In this document: positions 26,919 to 36,006 of the stretch, piece after piece
Layout: each line of letters opens with the position of its first letter
Position numbering within the stretch: the first letter of the stretch is position 1
Source: Nevskia sp.
GTDB taxonomy: Bacteria; Pseudomonadota; Gammaproteobacteria; Nevskiales; Nevskiaceae
Assembly: GCA_031291075.1 (NCBI GenBank)
Contig: JARLJS010000202.1
Coordinates: 1 to 44,560, forward strand
DNA length: 44,560 bases
Direction of reading: 5' to 3'
The notes under the pieces: model-generated
Told to the model about the DNA's origin: nothing
The model's database searches: none
Seen by the model: the letters and a program-made list of their open reading frames with translations, nothing else
Position numbers and translations under genes: made by a program

Positions 26919-27494
26919 ATGCGCAGCGTAGCAGTCTACTGCGGTTCCAACCCCGGCAACCGCCCGGCCTACCGGCTGGCGGCACAGGCCCTGGGCCGCG
27001 ACATCGCCGCGAGGGGGCTGCAGCTTGTTTACGGCGGCAGCCGTTCCGGCCTGATGGGCGCCGCGGCCGACGCCGCCCTGGAAGCCGGCGGCCGGGTGGT
27101 GGGCGTGATCCCCTCCGCGCTGCAGCGGCGTGAGGTGGCGCACCACGGCTTGAGCGAGCTGGAAGTGGTGGACAGCATGCACCAGCGCAAGGCGCGTATG
27201 AACGAACTGGCCGACGCCTTCATTGCCCTGCCGGGCGGCATCGGCACGCTCGACGAGATCGTCGAGATGTTCAGCTGGAACCAGCTCGGCATCCACCGCA
27301 AGCCTTGTGCGCTGCTGAACGTGGAGGGCTACTACGAGCCGCTGCTGGTGTTCCTGCGGAGCACGGTGACGCAGGGTTTCCTGAGCCAGAGACAACTCGA
27401 CGAACTGGTCGTGGCAGATGGCGTGGAAGGACTGCTGCAGCGGCTGGCCGCGATCCCGCGGCACGCGGCTCCGCTGCACGCGCCGGCTCCCTAG
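26919..27494 (+). CDS. LOG-family nucleotide 5'-monophosphate phosphoribohydrolase-like protein
   Basis: The 191-residue protein belongs to the LOG (Lonely Guy)/YvdD family, which cleaves the N-glycosidic bond of nucleoside monophosphates; plant members release cytokinin bases, bacterial members act on AMP and related nucleotides. The signature PGGIGTLDE (residues 105-113) and the preceding MHQRKARM segment are intact, as is the N-terminal VYCGSNPGNR and GGSRSGLMG. Length is normal. It lies 139 bp after serC and 47 bp before serA, splitting the usual serine/aromatic gene run; the pathway link is not obvious. An AGGG-like ribosome site precedes the ATG. Confidence 0.88.
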   Translation: MRSVAVYCGSNPGNRPAYRLAAQALGRDIAARGLQLVYGGSRSGLMGAAADAALEAGGRVVGVIPSALQRREVAHHGLSELEVVDSMHQRKARMNELADAFIALPGGIGTLDEIVEMFSWNQLGIHRKPCALLNVEGYYEPLLVFLRSTVTQGFLSQRQLDELVVADGVEGLLQRLAAIPRHAAPLHAPAP

Positions 27495-27541
27495 GGCAGC
27501 GCGGAACCGGCACAATAGCGGCCCTCACAGGGGAAAATACG

Positions 27542-28714
27542 ATGTTCAAGGTCAGGACCCTCAACAATATTTCCGTCTACGGCCTGGAGCGGTTGCCGCG
27601 CGAGCGCTACGAGGTGGGTGCCGAGGTGCAGAATCCGGACGCGCTGCTGCTGCGTTCCGCCGATCTGCACAAGACCGAGATCCCGGCGTCGGTCAAGGCC
27701 ATCGGCCGGGCCGGCGCGGGCACCAACAACATTCCGGTGACGGCGATGTCGGCGCGCGGCGTGCCGGTGTTCAACGCCCCCGGCGCCAACGCCAATGCGG
27801 TGAAGGAACTGGTGCTGGCGGCGATGCTGCTGGCGGCGCGCAACATCGCGCCGGCGCTGGAGTTCGTACGCCGCCTGTCCGGCGACGATCACACCCTGCA
27901 CAAGCTGGTGGAGGAGGGCAAGAAGAACTACGTCGGCTTTGAGCTGCCCGGCCGCACGCTGGGCGTGATCGGCCTCGGCGCCATCGGCGTCAAGGTGGCC
28001 AACGCGGCGTTGGACCTGGGCATGGACGTCTACGGCTACGACCCGGCGATGACCGTGCACAACGCCTGGCAGCTCAATTCAGGCGTGCGCCAGGCGTTGT
28101 CGGTGGATGATCTGCTGTCCAAGTCGCAGTTCGTGTCGGTGCATGTGCCGCTGCTCGATGCCACCCGCAAGCTGATCAACACCGAGCGCCTGCGCCTGTT
28201 GAAGAAGCCTGGCGTGCTGCTCAACTTCGCCCGCGCCGAGATCGTCGACGAGGACGCCGTGCTGGCGGCGCTGGCCGACGGTACGCTGCATGGCTACGCC
28301 TGCGATTTCCCGAGCCAGAAGCTGCAGGGGCATGCGCGCGTGATCACCACGCCCCATCTTGGTGCCTCCACCGCGGAAGCGGAGGACAACTGCGCGGTGA
28401 TGGTAGCCGACCAGCTGCGCGAGTTCCTGGAGACCGGCAATGTGCGCAACTCGGTGAATTTCCCGGAGGCGGTGATGCCGCTGCTGCCGGGCAAGCAGCG
28501 CCTGGCCATCGTCAACGCCAACGTGCCGAACATGGTGGGCCAGATCACCACCGCACTGGCCCAGCACGAGATCAATATCGCCGACCTGCTCAACAAGTCG
28601 CGTGGCGACCTCGCTTATACCCTGGTTGATGTCGACCAGGCGGTGCCGGCGCGGCTGGCCGCCGAAATCGCCGCGATCCACGGCGTGCTGGCGACGCGCG
28701 TGATCGTTCCCTGA
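27542..28714 (+). CDS. serA: D-3-phosphoglycerate dehydrogenase (short ACT-containing form)
   Basis: The 390-residue NAD-dependent enzyme oxidises 3-phosphoglycerate to 3-phosphohydroxypyruvate, the first step of serine synthesis; SerC encoded just upstream does the next step. The NAD-binding GLGAIG motif, the substrate-side GRAGAGTNNIPV, and the catalytic His in TPHLGAST are present. NFARAEIVDEDA takes the place of the usual NxARGxxVDE; the catalytic Arg is retained. The C-terminal ~75 residues (IVNANVPNMVGQITTAL, INIADLLNKSRGDLAYTLVDVD) form an ACT domain, suggesting serine feedback. ATG 27542 has AGGGG ~9 bases upstream; the frame is open much further back but that part overlaps the LOG gene. 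Confidence 0.93.
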   Translation: MFKVRTLNNISVYGLERLPRERYEVGAEVQNPDALLLRSADLHKTEIPASVKAIGRAGAGTNNIPVTAMSARGVPVFNAPGANANAVKELVLAAMLLAARNIAPALEFVRRLSGDDHTLHKLVEEGKKNYVGFELPGRTLGVIGLGAIGVKVANAALDLGMDVYGYDPAMTVHNAWQLNSGVRQALSVDDLLSKSQFVSVHVPLLDATRKLINTERLRLLKKPGVLLNFARAEIVDEDAVLAALADGTLHGYACDFPSQKLQGHARVITTPHLGASTAEAEDNCAVMVADQLREFLETGNVRNSVNFPEAVMPLLPGKQRLAIVNANVPNMVGQITTALAQHEINIADLLNKSRGDLAYTLVDVDQAVPARLAAEIAAIHGVLATRVIVP

Positions 28715-28728
28715 ACCGAAAGCCTCGA

Positions 28729-28812
28729 CAGTCCGCAAATGAACGCAAATGGACGCAAATAAAATCAATGCGGGTTTTTCATTTGCGTTTATTTGCGTTC
28801 ATTTGCGGACTG
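28729..28812. repeat. Long imperfect hairpin made of CGCAAAT-type tandem motifs
   Basis: Arms 28729-28760 and 28780-28812 are inverted copies with only two clear mismatches. Each arm contains three copies of a ~10-base motif ending GCAAAT. The loop is 19 bases. It fills most of the serA-pheA gap (28715-28840). Elements of this type recur between genes in some gammaproteobacteria; here it may act as a terminator or attenuator, but a T run is only partial (in the loop). Confidence 0.7.
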
Positions 28813-28840
28813 CATCCCCCGATTCCAAGAGTGATGGTCG

Positions 28841-29944
28841 ATGAGCACGAGCAATGAAGACCTGAGCCAGGCGCGTACCCAGATCGACGCCATCGACAGC
28901 GAGCTGCAGCGGCTGATCTCCCAGCGGGCGCGGGTGGTTGAGAAGGTGCGCGACATCAAGGCCGCCGCCGGCGACGTCGGCGATTACTACCGTCCCTCGC
29001 GCGAGGCCGAGGTGCTGCGGCGGGTGATCGCCCGCAACCAGGAGCACGGCGGGCCGCTGCCGGACGAAGTGATGGTGCGCCTGTGGCGCGAGCTGATGTC
29101 GGCCTGCCTGGCGCTGGAATCGCCGCTGTCGGTGGCCTACCTGGGACCGGAGGGGACCTACACCCAGGCCGCGGTGTACAAGCATTTCGGCCACCAGGTG
29201 GCGGCGCGCGCGGTGTCCGCCATCGACGAGATCTTCCGCGAGGTCGAGTCCGGGATCGCCGCCTATGGCGTGGTGCCGATCGAGAACTCCACCGAGGGCG
29301 TGGTGAGCAGCACCCTCGATCTGCTGGCCGGCACGCCGCTGACCATCTGCGGCGAAGTGTGGCTGCCGGTGCACCACCAGCTGCTGTCGCGTCACGAGCG
29401 CATCGAAGACGTGGAGATCATATATTCCCACCCGCAGTCCTTCGCCCAGTGCCGGCGCTGGCTCGACACCCGGCTGCCGGGCGCGGCGCGCGAACCGGTG
29501 TCGAGCAACGGCGCGGCGGCCAAGCGCGTGGCCGAGACCGGGCAGGGCGCCGCCATCGCCAGCGCCGCCGCCGGCGAGCTGTATGGCCTGCGCGTGCTGG
29601 CGGCCAACGTGGAGGACGATCCCAACAACACCACGCGCTTCCTGGTGATTGGCCGGCACAATCCCGATTCCACCGGGGCCGACCGCACCTCGCTGGTGTG
29701 CTCGGCGCCCAGCGGCGGCGAGGCGGGCGCGTTGTTCCGCCTGCTGGAGCCGTTCGCCAAGGCCGGCATCAACCTGAGCAAGATCGAGTCGCGGCCCAGC
29801 CGCCGCGGTGTGTGGGACTACAACTTCTTCCTCGACCTGGAAGGGCATCGCAACGATCCTCAGGTGGCGCAGGCGCTGGAAGAGGTGCGCAGCCGCGCCG
29901 CCTTCTTCAAAATACTCGGCTCTTACCCGCGGGCGGTGATGTGA
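28841..29944 (+). CDS. pheA: Bifunctional chorismate mutase/prephenate dehydratase (P-protein)
   Basis: The 367-residue protein joins an AroQ chorismate mutase (residues ~10-90, with ARTQIDAIDSELQRLISQRA) to a prephenate dehydratase domain (~95-275: LGPEGTYTQAA, PIENSTEGVVSSTLDLL, SHPQSFAQCR, NNTTRFLVIGR) and a C-terminal ACT domain with KIESRPSRRGVWDYNFF, the phenylalanine-binding ESRP motif. It makes phenylpyruvate from chorismate and should be feedback-inhibited by phenylalanine. Length is usual for the family. hisC starts inside its stop codon (GTGA), so the two are translationally coupled. Confidence 0.96.
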   Translation: MSTSNEDLSQARTQIDAIDSELQRLISQRARVVEKVRDIKAAAGDVGDYYRPSREAEVLRRVIARNQEHGGPLPDEVMVRLWRELMSACLALESPLSVAYLGPEGTYTQAAVYKHFGHQVAARAVSAIDEIFREVESGIAAYGVVPIENSTEGVVSSTLDLLAGTPLTICGEVWLPVHHQLLSRHERIEDVEIIYSHPQSFAQCRRWLDTRLPGAAREPVSSNGAAAKRVAETGQGAAIASAAAGELYGLRVLAANVEDDPNNTTRFLVIGRHNPDSTGADRTSLVCSAPSGGEAGALFRLLEPFAKAGINLSKIESRPSRRGVWDYNFFLDLEGHRNDPQVAQALEEVRSRAAFFKILGSYPRAVM

Positions 29945-31101
29945 AAAACGGAAACACCCAAGAACAGGGTAGCGGCGATGCGCTGCCCTTCCTCGAGTTC
30001 GCCGCCCCCGGCGTGCTGGAACTGCGCCCCTACGAGCCCGGCATGCCGGTGGAGGAACTGCAGCGGCGCCTGGGCGTGGCCAATGCCATCAAGCTGGCCT
30101 CCAACGAGAACCCGCTCGGTGCCAGCCCCAAGGTCAGGCAGGCCCTGGCACAGGCGGCGCAGGGCAACCTGGCGCTCTATCCGGACGACGGCGGCTTCCG
30201 CCTCAAGGCCAAGCTGGCCGCGCTGCACGGGGTGGGGCCGGAGTCGATCACCCTGTGCAACGGTTCCAACACCTTGCTCGACCTGGTGGCGCGCGTGTTC
30301 CTGGGCGACGGGCGGGCGGCGATGTACTCGGAGTACGCCTTCGCCGTGTACCCGCTGGTGACCCTGGCGCAGAACGCGGAGGCGATCGTGGTGCCGGCGC
30401 TGCCGCCCGATTCGGCGATGCCTTACGGCGACGACGTCGACGGTTTCGTGCGGATGCTGCGGCCGGACGTGGCGGTGATCTTCATCGCCAGCCCGAACAA
30501 CCCGACCGGTACCTGGGTCGAGGCGGCGGAGTTCGAGCGCTTCATGGCCAGGGTGCCGGCCCACACCATCGTGGTGCTGGACGAGGCCTATCACGCCTTC
30601 CAGGACCCGGCGCTGCGCATCGCCAGCGGCCGCCTGATGCGCAGTTATCCGAACCTGATGATCACCCGCACCTTCTCCAAGGCGCATGGGCTGGCCGCCC
30701 TGCGCGTCGGCTATGGTGTGGCGCATCCGCGCGTCACCGACCTGCTGCACCGGGTGCGGCAGCCGTTCAACAACGGCACGCTCGCTCTGCTGGCGGCGGA
30801 GCTGGCGCTGGACGACACCGATCACGTGGCACGCACGGTGGAGCTGAACACGCGCGAACGCGCCCGCGTCGCGGCGGCGCTGCAGGCGATGGGCTTGCGC
30901 ACGCTGCCGTCGCAGGCCAATTTCCTGGCGATCGACTTCGGGCGCAGCTCGGCGCCGATCCACCAGGCGCTGCTGGAACAAGGCGTGATCGTGCGGCCGA
31001 TGGGGTCCTACCATCTGCCGAACTTCCTGCGGGTGAGTATCGGCACCGAGAGCGAGAACGACCGCTTCCTGGGCGCGCTGCGGCAAGCGCTGCACCCGTG
31101 A
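29941..31101 (+). CDS. hisC: Histidinol-phosphate/aromatic aminotransferase
   Basis: The 386-residue PLP enzyme is a class I/II aminotransferase of the HisC family. Visible hallmarks are LASNENPLGASP, GSNTLLDL, SPNNPTGTW, VLDEAYHAF, TFSKAHGLAALRVGYG (PLP Lys in SKAHG) and LRVSIGTESEN. It normally transaminates imidazole-acetol phosphate in histidine synthesis. Between pheA and tyrA, HisC2-type enzymes commonly also transaminate phenylpyruvate and 4-hydroxyphenylpyruvate, so an aromatic role is likely here. GTG 29941 overlaps the pheA TGA (GTGA) and the stop overlaps the tyrA start the same way. Confidence 0.92.
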   Translation: MKNGNTQEQGSGDALPFLEFAAPGVLELRPYEPGMPVEELQRRLGVANAIKLASNENPLGASPKVRQALAQAAQGNLALYPDDGGFRLKAKLAALHGVGPESITLCNGSNTLLDLVARVFLGDGRAAMYSEYAFAVYPLVTLAQNAEAIVVPALPPDSAMPYGDDVDGFVRMLRPDVAVIFIASPNNPTGTWVEAAEFERFMARVPAHTIVVLDEAYHAFQDPALRIASGRLMRSYPNLMITRTFSKAHGLAALRVGYGVAHPRVTDLLHRVRQPFNNGTLALLAAELALDDTDHVARTVELNTRERARVAAALQAMGLRTLPSQANFLAIDFGRSSAPIHQALLEQGVIVRPMGSYHLPNFLRVSIGTESENDRFLGALRQALHP

Positions 31102-31982
31102 GTGGGCACACCGCGATCCGCCGCCTGGCCGTGGTCGGGCTCGGGCTGATCGGAGGATCGCTGGCGCGTGCCCTGCGCGCGGCGGGAGCGGTAGGCAGCA
31201 TCAGCGGCTTCGATACCGATCCCGAGCAGGTGCGCCAGGCGCTGGCCCTGGGCGTGATCGACCGCGCCGGCGCCGATGCGGCGCAGGTGGTACACGACGC
31301 CGACGTGGTGCTGATCGCCGTGCCGGTACTCTCCACCGAGGCGGCCCTGCGCGCTTGTGCGCCCGCGTTGCCGCCGGGTGCGGTGATCACCGACGTCGGC
31401 AGCACCAAGCAATCGGTGCTGGTGGCGGCCCAGGCGGTGTTCGGCGAGGTGCCGCCGGCATTCATGCCGGCCCATCCCATCGCCGGTACCGAGAAGAGCG
31501 GCGTGGCCAACGCCCGCGCCGACCTGTTCCGCGGCCACCGCGTGATCCTCACCCCGCATTCACGGCAGGATGCCGCCGCCCAGGAGCAGGTCAGCCGCAT
31601 GTGGCAGGCGGCCGGGGCGCGCGTGGTGACCATGGATCCGCAGCGCCACGACGCCATCTTCGCCGCCACTTCGCATCTGCCGCACCTGCTCGCCTACAGT
31701 TTCGTCGACATGCTGGGCCGGCTGGAAGGCGCCGAGGTGGACATCTTCCCCAACGCCGGTGGCGGCTTCCGCGATTTCACCCGCATCGCCTCCAGCAGTC
31801 CGCGCATGTGGCACGACATCATGCGCGCCAATGCCGAGCCGGTGGCCGGGCTGCTGCGGCGGCAGATCCTGGAACTGCAGGATCTGTTGGCGATGATCGA
31901 GCAGGGGCGCTGGGATGCCCTGCGCGAGGTGTTCGAACGGGCGCGGGCGGCGCGCGAGCGGCATCTGTCCAAGATCGAATAA
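31098..31982 (+). CDS. tyrA: Prephenate dehydrogenase
   Basis: The 294-residue NAD(P)-dependent enzyme converts prephenate to 4-hydroxyphenylpyruvate in tyrosine synthesis. It has the N-terminal GLGLIGGS dinucleotide motif, TDVGSTK, HPIAGTEKSG (the His/Gly-rich substrate site) and SHLPH; helices of the C-terminal dimerisation domain follow. No ACT domain and no chorismate mutase is fused, so it is the stand-alone form; in Pseudomonas the homologous gene is often fused to aroA, whereas here aroA is separate after 115 bp. Start GTG 31098 overlaps the hisC stop (GTGA); an earlier start would lie inside hisC. Confidence 0.95.
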   Translation: MSGHTAIRRLAVVGLGLIGGSLARALRAAGAVGSISGFDTDPEQVRQALALGVIDRAGADAAQVVHDADVVLIAVPVLSTEAALRACAPALPPGAVITDVGSTKQSVLVAAQAVFGEVPPAFMPAHPIAGTEKSGVANARADLFRGHRVILTPHSRQDAAAQEQVSRMWQAAGARVVTMDPQRHDAIFAATSHLPHLLAYSFVDMLGRLEGAEVDIFPNAGGGFRDFTRIASSSPRMWHDIMRANAEPVAGLLRRQILELQDLLAMIEQGRWDALREVFERARAARERHLSKIE

Positions 31983-31984
31983 AG

Positions 31985-32091
31985 CAGTTTCCAGTTTCCA
32001 ATTGCCGGTTTCCAGGGAAGCAGAAGGCGGAAACGGCGCACACTCCGCTGGGTGTTTTAACTGGAAACTGGCAACTGGAAACCGGAAACTT
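31985..32091. repeat. Imperfect hairpin of TTTCCAG-type motifs between tyrA and aroA
   Basis: Arms 31985-32015 and 32061-32091 are inverted copies with 27 of 31 positions matching. Each arm is built from repeated short motifs such as GTTTCCAG and CCGGTTTCC, and the loop is 45 bases. It begins directly after the tyrA stop and ends 6 bases before the aroA ATG, so it fills the gap and could occlude the aroA ribosome site or end upstream transcripts. It is similar in style to the hairpin before pheA but has a different motif. Confidence 0.7.
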
Positions 32092-32097
32092 GCTTCC

Positions 32098-33408
32098 ATG
32101 AGTAACGTCACCTACCAGGTTCTCCCCGGCGGCACCCTGTCCGGCAGCGTCCGCGTCCCCGGGGACAAGTCCATCTCGCACCGCGCGGTGATGCTGGCCT
32201 CTCTGGCCGACGGCATCTCCGAGGTGCGCGGCTTCCTCACCGGGGAGGACTGCCTGTGCACGATGAAGGCGTTCCGCGCCATGGGCGTGCGCATCGACCA
32301 GCTCGCGCCGACCCATCTGCGGGTGCACGGCGTCGGCCTGCACGGACTACGGGAGCCTCCGCATGCGCTCGACCTGGGCAATTCGGGCACCTCCATGCGC
32401 CTGATGACCGGCTTGCTGGTGGCGCAGTCCTTTCCCACCACCCTGGTCGGCGACGAATCGCTGTCGCGCCGGCCGATGCGGCGCATCGTCGAGCCGCTGC
32501 TGCAGATGGGCGCGCGCATTGAAACCACGCCGCGCAACACCGCGCCGCTGCGCATCCTGCCGGCGGCCGGCCTGAAGGGGATCCGCTACCGGTCGCCGGT
32601 GGCCAGCGCCCAGGTCAAGTCCGGCATCCTGCTGGCGGGGCTCTATGCCGAGGGGCATACCGAGGTGCTCGAGCCGGAAGCCTCGCGCGATCACACCGAG
32701 CGCATGCTGCGGGCGTTCGGCGCCGAGGTGGAGGCGGAGCCGGGGCGGGCGGCGCTGCAGGGCGGCCAGAAGCTGCGCGCGGCCGATATCGACGTGCCCG
32801 CGGACGTCTCCTCGGCGGCGTTCTTCCTGGTCGGCGCCGCAATCGTTCCGGGCGCCGAGTTGCTGCTGACCGACGTCGGCATCAATCCGACCCGCACCGG
32901 CGTGATCGAGATCCTGCGCCGCATGGGCGCGCACATCGAGTTGCGTAACCCACGCCATTTCGGCGGCGAGCCGGTGGCGGACCTGTACGTGCGCGGCGGA
33001 GCGCTGCACGGCATCGAGATCGGCCACGAGCTGGTGGCGGCGGCCATCGACGAGTTCCCGGCCCTGTTCGTTGCCGCCGCCTGTGCCCGCGGCGAAACCG
33101 TGGTGACCGGCGCCGCGGAACTGCGGGTCAAGGAAAGCGATCGCATCCAGGCCATGTGCGACGGCCTGCAGGCGCTGGGTGTGTCGGCCCTGGCCCGTCC
33201 GGACGGCGCGCGCATCAGCGGCGGCCGCCTGCTGGGAGGAACGGTCGATTCCGAGGGCGACCATCGCATCGCCATGTCCTTCGCCATCGCCGGGTTGCGG
33301 GCGGAGCAGCCGATCCGCATCCTGGATTGCGCCAACGTCAATACCTCCTTCCCGGGCTTTGCGGAACTGGCGGCCGGGGCCGGATTGGGCTTGCGGGTGC
33401 AGGAATGA
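32098..33408 (+). CDS. aroA: 3-phosphoshikimate 1-carboxyvinyltransferase (EPSP synthase)
   Basis: The 436-residue enzyme joins shikimate 3-phosphate and PEP to EPSP, the step before chorismate; it feeds pheA and tyrA upstream. Visible motifs are VPGDKSISHRAVM, LGNSGTSMRLMTGL, SRRPMRRI, ASAQVKSGILLAG, DVSSAAFFLVGA and KESDRI. The segment GNSGTS instead of GNAGTA is a feature seen in many non-enterobacterial (class II-like) AroA proteins. ATG 32098 opens with the conserved PGGTLSGSVRVPGDKS region; the frame runs back into tyrA but only as a shadow. cmk follows after 37 bp, the same order as in E. coli serC-aroA-cmk-rpsA. Confidence 0.96.
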   Translation: MSNVTYQVLPGGTLSGSVRVPGDKSISHRAVMLASLADGISEVRGFLTGEDCLCTMKAFRAMGVRIDQLAPTHLRVHGVGLHGLREPPHALDLGNSGTSMRLMTGLLVAQSFPTTLVGDESLSRRPMRRIVEPLLQMGARIETTPRNTAPLRILPAAGLKGIRYRSPVASAQVKSGILLAGLYAEGHTEVLEPEASRDHTERMLRAFGAEVEAEPGRAALQGGQKLRAADIDVPADVSSAAFFLVGAAIVPGAELLLTDVGINPTRTGVIEILRRMGAHIELRNPRHFGGEPVADLYVRGGALHGIEIGHELVAAAIDEFPALFVAAACARGETVVTGAAELRVKESDRIQAMCDGLQALGVSALARPDGARISGGRLLGGTVDSEGDHRIAMSFAIAGLRAEQPIRILDCANVNTSFPGFAELAAGAGLGLRVQE

Positions 33409-33445
33409 GCGGGCGGCGGCCGGCGCCTGGACGCGGAGCTCGCAG

Positions 33446-34141
33446 GTGAGCGCCGGTCAGGCTCCGCCGCCGGTGATCGCGGTGGATGGGCCTTCCGGCG
33501 TCGGCAAGGGCATGGTCACGCGCTGGCTGGCCCAGCAGCTGGGCTGGCACCGGCTCGACAGCGGCGCGCTTTACCGCATCCTGGCCCTGGCGGCACGGGC
33601 TGCCGGAGTGAACCTGGACGACGCCGATGCCGTAGCGGCCTGCGCGCCCGGGCTGGACATCCGCTTCGTCGGCGCCACCGAGGCGGACGAGGCGATCCTG
33701 GTGGGCGGGCAGGACTGGACCCGCGTGGTACGCGCGGAAACCACTGGCGGACTGGCGTCGCGCATCGCCACCGCGCCGGCGGTGCGGGCCGCGCTGCTGC
33801 AGCGGCAGCGCGACTTCCGGCTGCCGCCCGGCCTGGTGGCCGACGGGCGGGACATGGGCACAGTGGTGTTTCCTGACGCCGCGCTCAAGATTTTTCTGGA
33901 GGCGAGCGCCGAGGCACGCGCCGAACGGCGCTGGCGTCAGTTGAGCCAAGCCGGTGTAAATGCTAGTCTAATCGACCTGTGTGCTGAAGTTCGCGCCCGC
34001 GATGACCGCGACCGCAAGCGAGCCATTGCTCCGCTTGCCCCCGCCGCCGACGCGGTGGTAGTGGACTCCACCCACATGAAACCGGATGAAGTACTGGCGG
34101 AAATCGGGCATTTGCTGCGGCAGAAAAGCCTCTCCGCCTGA
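33446..34141 (+). CDS. cmk: Cytidylate kinase
   Basis: The 231-residue enzyme phosphorylates CMP and dCMP with ATP. The P-loop is GPSGVGKG near the start; DSGALYR, a DGRDMGTVVFP segment and the C-terminal DDRDRKRAIAPL loop (NMP/LID contacts) are all present, and length matches the family. GTG 33446 is chosen because GGAG lies 7 bases upstream and the protein then begins at the usual point before the P-loop; the frame is open further upstream inside aroA without a matching sequence. rpsA follows after 128 bp, the conserved cmk-rpsA order. Confidence 0.95.
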   Translation: MSAGQAPPPVIAVDGPSGVGKGMVTRWLAQQLGWHRLDSGALYRILALAARAAGVNLDDADAVAACAPGLDIRFVGATEADEAILVGGQDWTRVVRAETTGGLASRIATAPAVRAALLQRQRDFRLPPGLVADGRDMGTVVFPDAALKIFLEASAEARAERRWRQLSQAGVNASLIDLCAEVRARDDRDRKRAIAPLAPAADAVVVDSTHMKPDEVLAEIGHLLRQKSLSA

Positions 34142-34269
34142 GTTTCGAAGCCCAGCGAAATCCGGTTCGAGTTGCAAGGCAAGGGTGACAAGGAATGTGG
34201 CCCTTTCGTAATTGACCCCGGCAGCAGGAAGCGGCCGAGGATGTTGTCACAACCTATAGAGCGTACTGA
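34142..34269 (+). promoter_or_regulatory. rpsA leader region
   Basis: This 128-bp gap has no recognisable Shine-Dalgarno close to the rpsA ATG; the nearest purine stretch is a weak GAG. Weak or absent SD is known for rpsA genes of gammaproteobacteria, where S1 protein represses its own translation by binding the structured leader. A short palindrome GTTGTCACAAC is centred at about 34248. No good promoter pair was seen, so rpsA may be read from an upstream promoter. Confidence 0.4.
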
Positions 34270-35949
34270 ATGACCGAGAGTTTCGCTGAACTGTTTGAAC
34301 AAAGCCTGTCAGGCGGGCAGTCGATGCAGCCTGGCACCATCGTCAATGCGGTGGTTCTGGAAGTGAAGCCGGATGTCGTGATTGTCGACGCCGGTCTCAA
34401 GTCGGAAGGCGTAATCCCGATCCAGGAATTCCAGATCGATGGCGCTGAAGCCAAGGTGGCGGTCGGCGACCACATCGAAGTGGCCCTGGAGACGGTCGAA
34501 GACGGTTTCGGCGAGACCCGCTTCAGCAAGGAGAAGGCCGAGCGCATCCGCACCTGGGATCGCCTCACCAAGGCCTTCGAGAACAAGGAAACGGTGATCG
34601 GCATCATCACCGGCAAGGTCAAGGGCGGCTTCACCGTCGACATCGGCAACGTCCGTGCGTTCCTGCCGGGCTCGTTGGTGGACGTGCGGCCGGTGCGCGA
34701 CACCTCCTACCTGGAAGGCAAGCCGCTCGAGTTCAAGGTCATCAAGCTCGACCGCATCCGCAACAACGTCGTCGTCTCCCGCCGCGAAGTGCTCGAAGCC
34801 GAGTACAGCGCCGAGCGCGACATGCTGCTGGAGAAGCTGCAGGAAGGCGCCATCCTCAAGGGCGTGGTCAAGAACCTGGTCGAGTACGGCGCGTTCGTGG
34901 ACCTGGGCGGCATCGACGGCCTGCTGCACATCACCGACATGACCTGGAAGCGCATCAAGGATCCGGCGGAAGTGGTCACCGTCGGTACCGAGATCGAGGT
35001 CAAGGTGCTCAAGTACGATCGCGAGCGCCGCCGCGTGTCGCTGGGCCTGAAGCAGCTGGGCGCCGACCCCTGGGTCGACATCGCCCGCCGCTACCCGGAA
35101 AAGACGCGCCTGTTCGGCAAGATCACCAACATCACCGACTACGGCGCGTTCGTCGAGATCGAGCCGGGTGTCGAGGGTCTGGTGCACGTGTCGGAAATGG
35201 ACTGGACCAACAAGAACGTCAACCCCTCCAAGGTGGTGCACCTGGGTGACGAGGTCGAGGTGATGATCCTCGACATCGACGAGGAGCGCCGCCGCATCTC
35301 GCTGGGCATGAAGCAGTGCCAGCCGAATCCGTGGGAGGAGTTCGCTCAGAATTACCAGAAGGGCGATCGCGTCAAGGGCGCCATCAAGTCGATCACCGAC
35401 TTCGGCATCTTCATCGGCCTGGACGGCGGCATCGACGGCCTGGTGCACCTGTCGGACCTGGACTGGAACGAAGCTGGCGAGCAGGCCGTGCGCCGTTACA
35501 GCAAAGGCCAGGAAGTCGAGGCCGTGGTGCTGGCCATCGACGGTGCCCGCGAGCGCATCTCCCTGGGCGTCAAGCAGATGCAGCAGGATCCGCTGACCAT
35601 GTTCCTGGCCGACAACGCCAAGGGTTCCATGGTCAAGGGCCTGGTGAAGACCGTCGACGCCAAGGGCGCCACGGTGGAACTGGCCGGCGGCGTGGAGGCC
35701 TACATCAAGGCTGGTGACCTGTCGCGCGACCGCGTCGAGGACGCCACCAAGGTGCTGAAGGAAGGCGACACGCTGGAAGCGCGCTTCATCGGCGTGGACC
35801 GCAAGAACCGCATCGTCACCCTGTCCGTTAAGGCCAAGGAAATCCAGGAGGAGGAGGAGGCTGTGGCCGAATACAGCCGCAACGCCTCCACCGGCAAGAC
35901 CAGCCTGGGCGACCTGCTGAAGGAGCAGATCGGCGGTTCCGACCGCTGA
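34270..35949 (+). CDS. rpsA: 30S ribosomal protein S1
   Basis: The 559-residue protein has six S1 (OB-fold) domains, the E. coli S1 number (557 residues there). Canonical segments are visible in each: [19 protein letters not shown] in the second, [20 protein letters not shown] in the third, [23 protein letters not shown] in the fourth, [23 protein letters not shown] in the fifth. S1 binds mRNA and the 30S subunit and helps start translation of messages with weak or no SD. The tail after ~525 is acidic ([11 protein letters not shown]) and then a short basic end. It is followed by a strong terminator. Confidence 0.98.
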   Translation: MTESFAELFEQSLSGGQSMQPGTIVNAVVLEVKPDVVIVDAGLKSEGVIPIQEFQIDGAEAKVAVGDHIEVALETVEDGFGETRFSKEKAERIRTWDRLTKAFENKETVIGIITGKVKGGFTVDIGNVRAFLPGSLVDVRPVRDTSYLEGKPLEFKVIKLDRIRNNVVVSRREVLEAEYSAERDMLLEKLQEGAILKGVVKNLVEYGAFVDLGGIDGLLHITDMTWKRIKDPAEVVTVGTEIEVKVLKYDRERRRVSLGLKQLGADPWVDIARRYPEKTRLFGKITNITDYGAFVEIEPGVEGLVHVSEMDWTNKNVNPSKVVHLGDEVEVMILDIDEERRRISLGMKQCQPNPWEEFAQNYQKGDRVKGAIKSITDFGIFIGLDGGIDGLVHLSDLDWNEAGEQAVRRYSKGQEVEAVVLAIDGARERISLGVKQMQQDPLTMFLADNAKGSMVKGLVKTVDAKGATVELAGGVEAYIKAGDLSRDRVEDATKVLKEGDTLEARFIGVDRKNRIVTLSVKAKEIQEEEEAVAEYSRNASTGKTSLGDLLKEQIGGSDR

Positions 35950-35976
35950 GTTCTTCAGTCAAACTGTTGTATCGAA

Positions 35977-36006
35977 AGGGGCCGTGGCGACACGGCCCCT
36001 TTTTTT
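35977..36006 (+). terminator. Rho-independent terminator after rpsA
   Basis: A perfect 10-bp stem AGGGGCCGTG (35977-35986) pairs with CACGGCCCCT (35991-36000) around a GCGA tetraloop and is followed by six T. It lies 27 bp after the rpsA stop and is the best terminator in the window, ending the serC...rpsA run. Confidence 0.9.

Noticed and set aside
28729-28812. Short tandem repeats as a CRISPR array
   Set aside because: The repeats are ~10 bases without unique spacers and form one hairpin; no cas genes are nearby.
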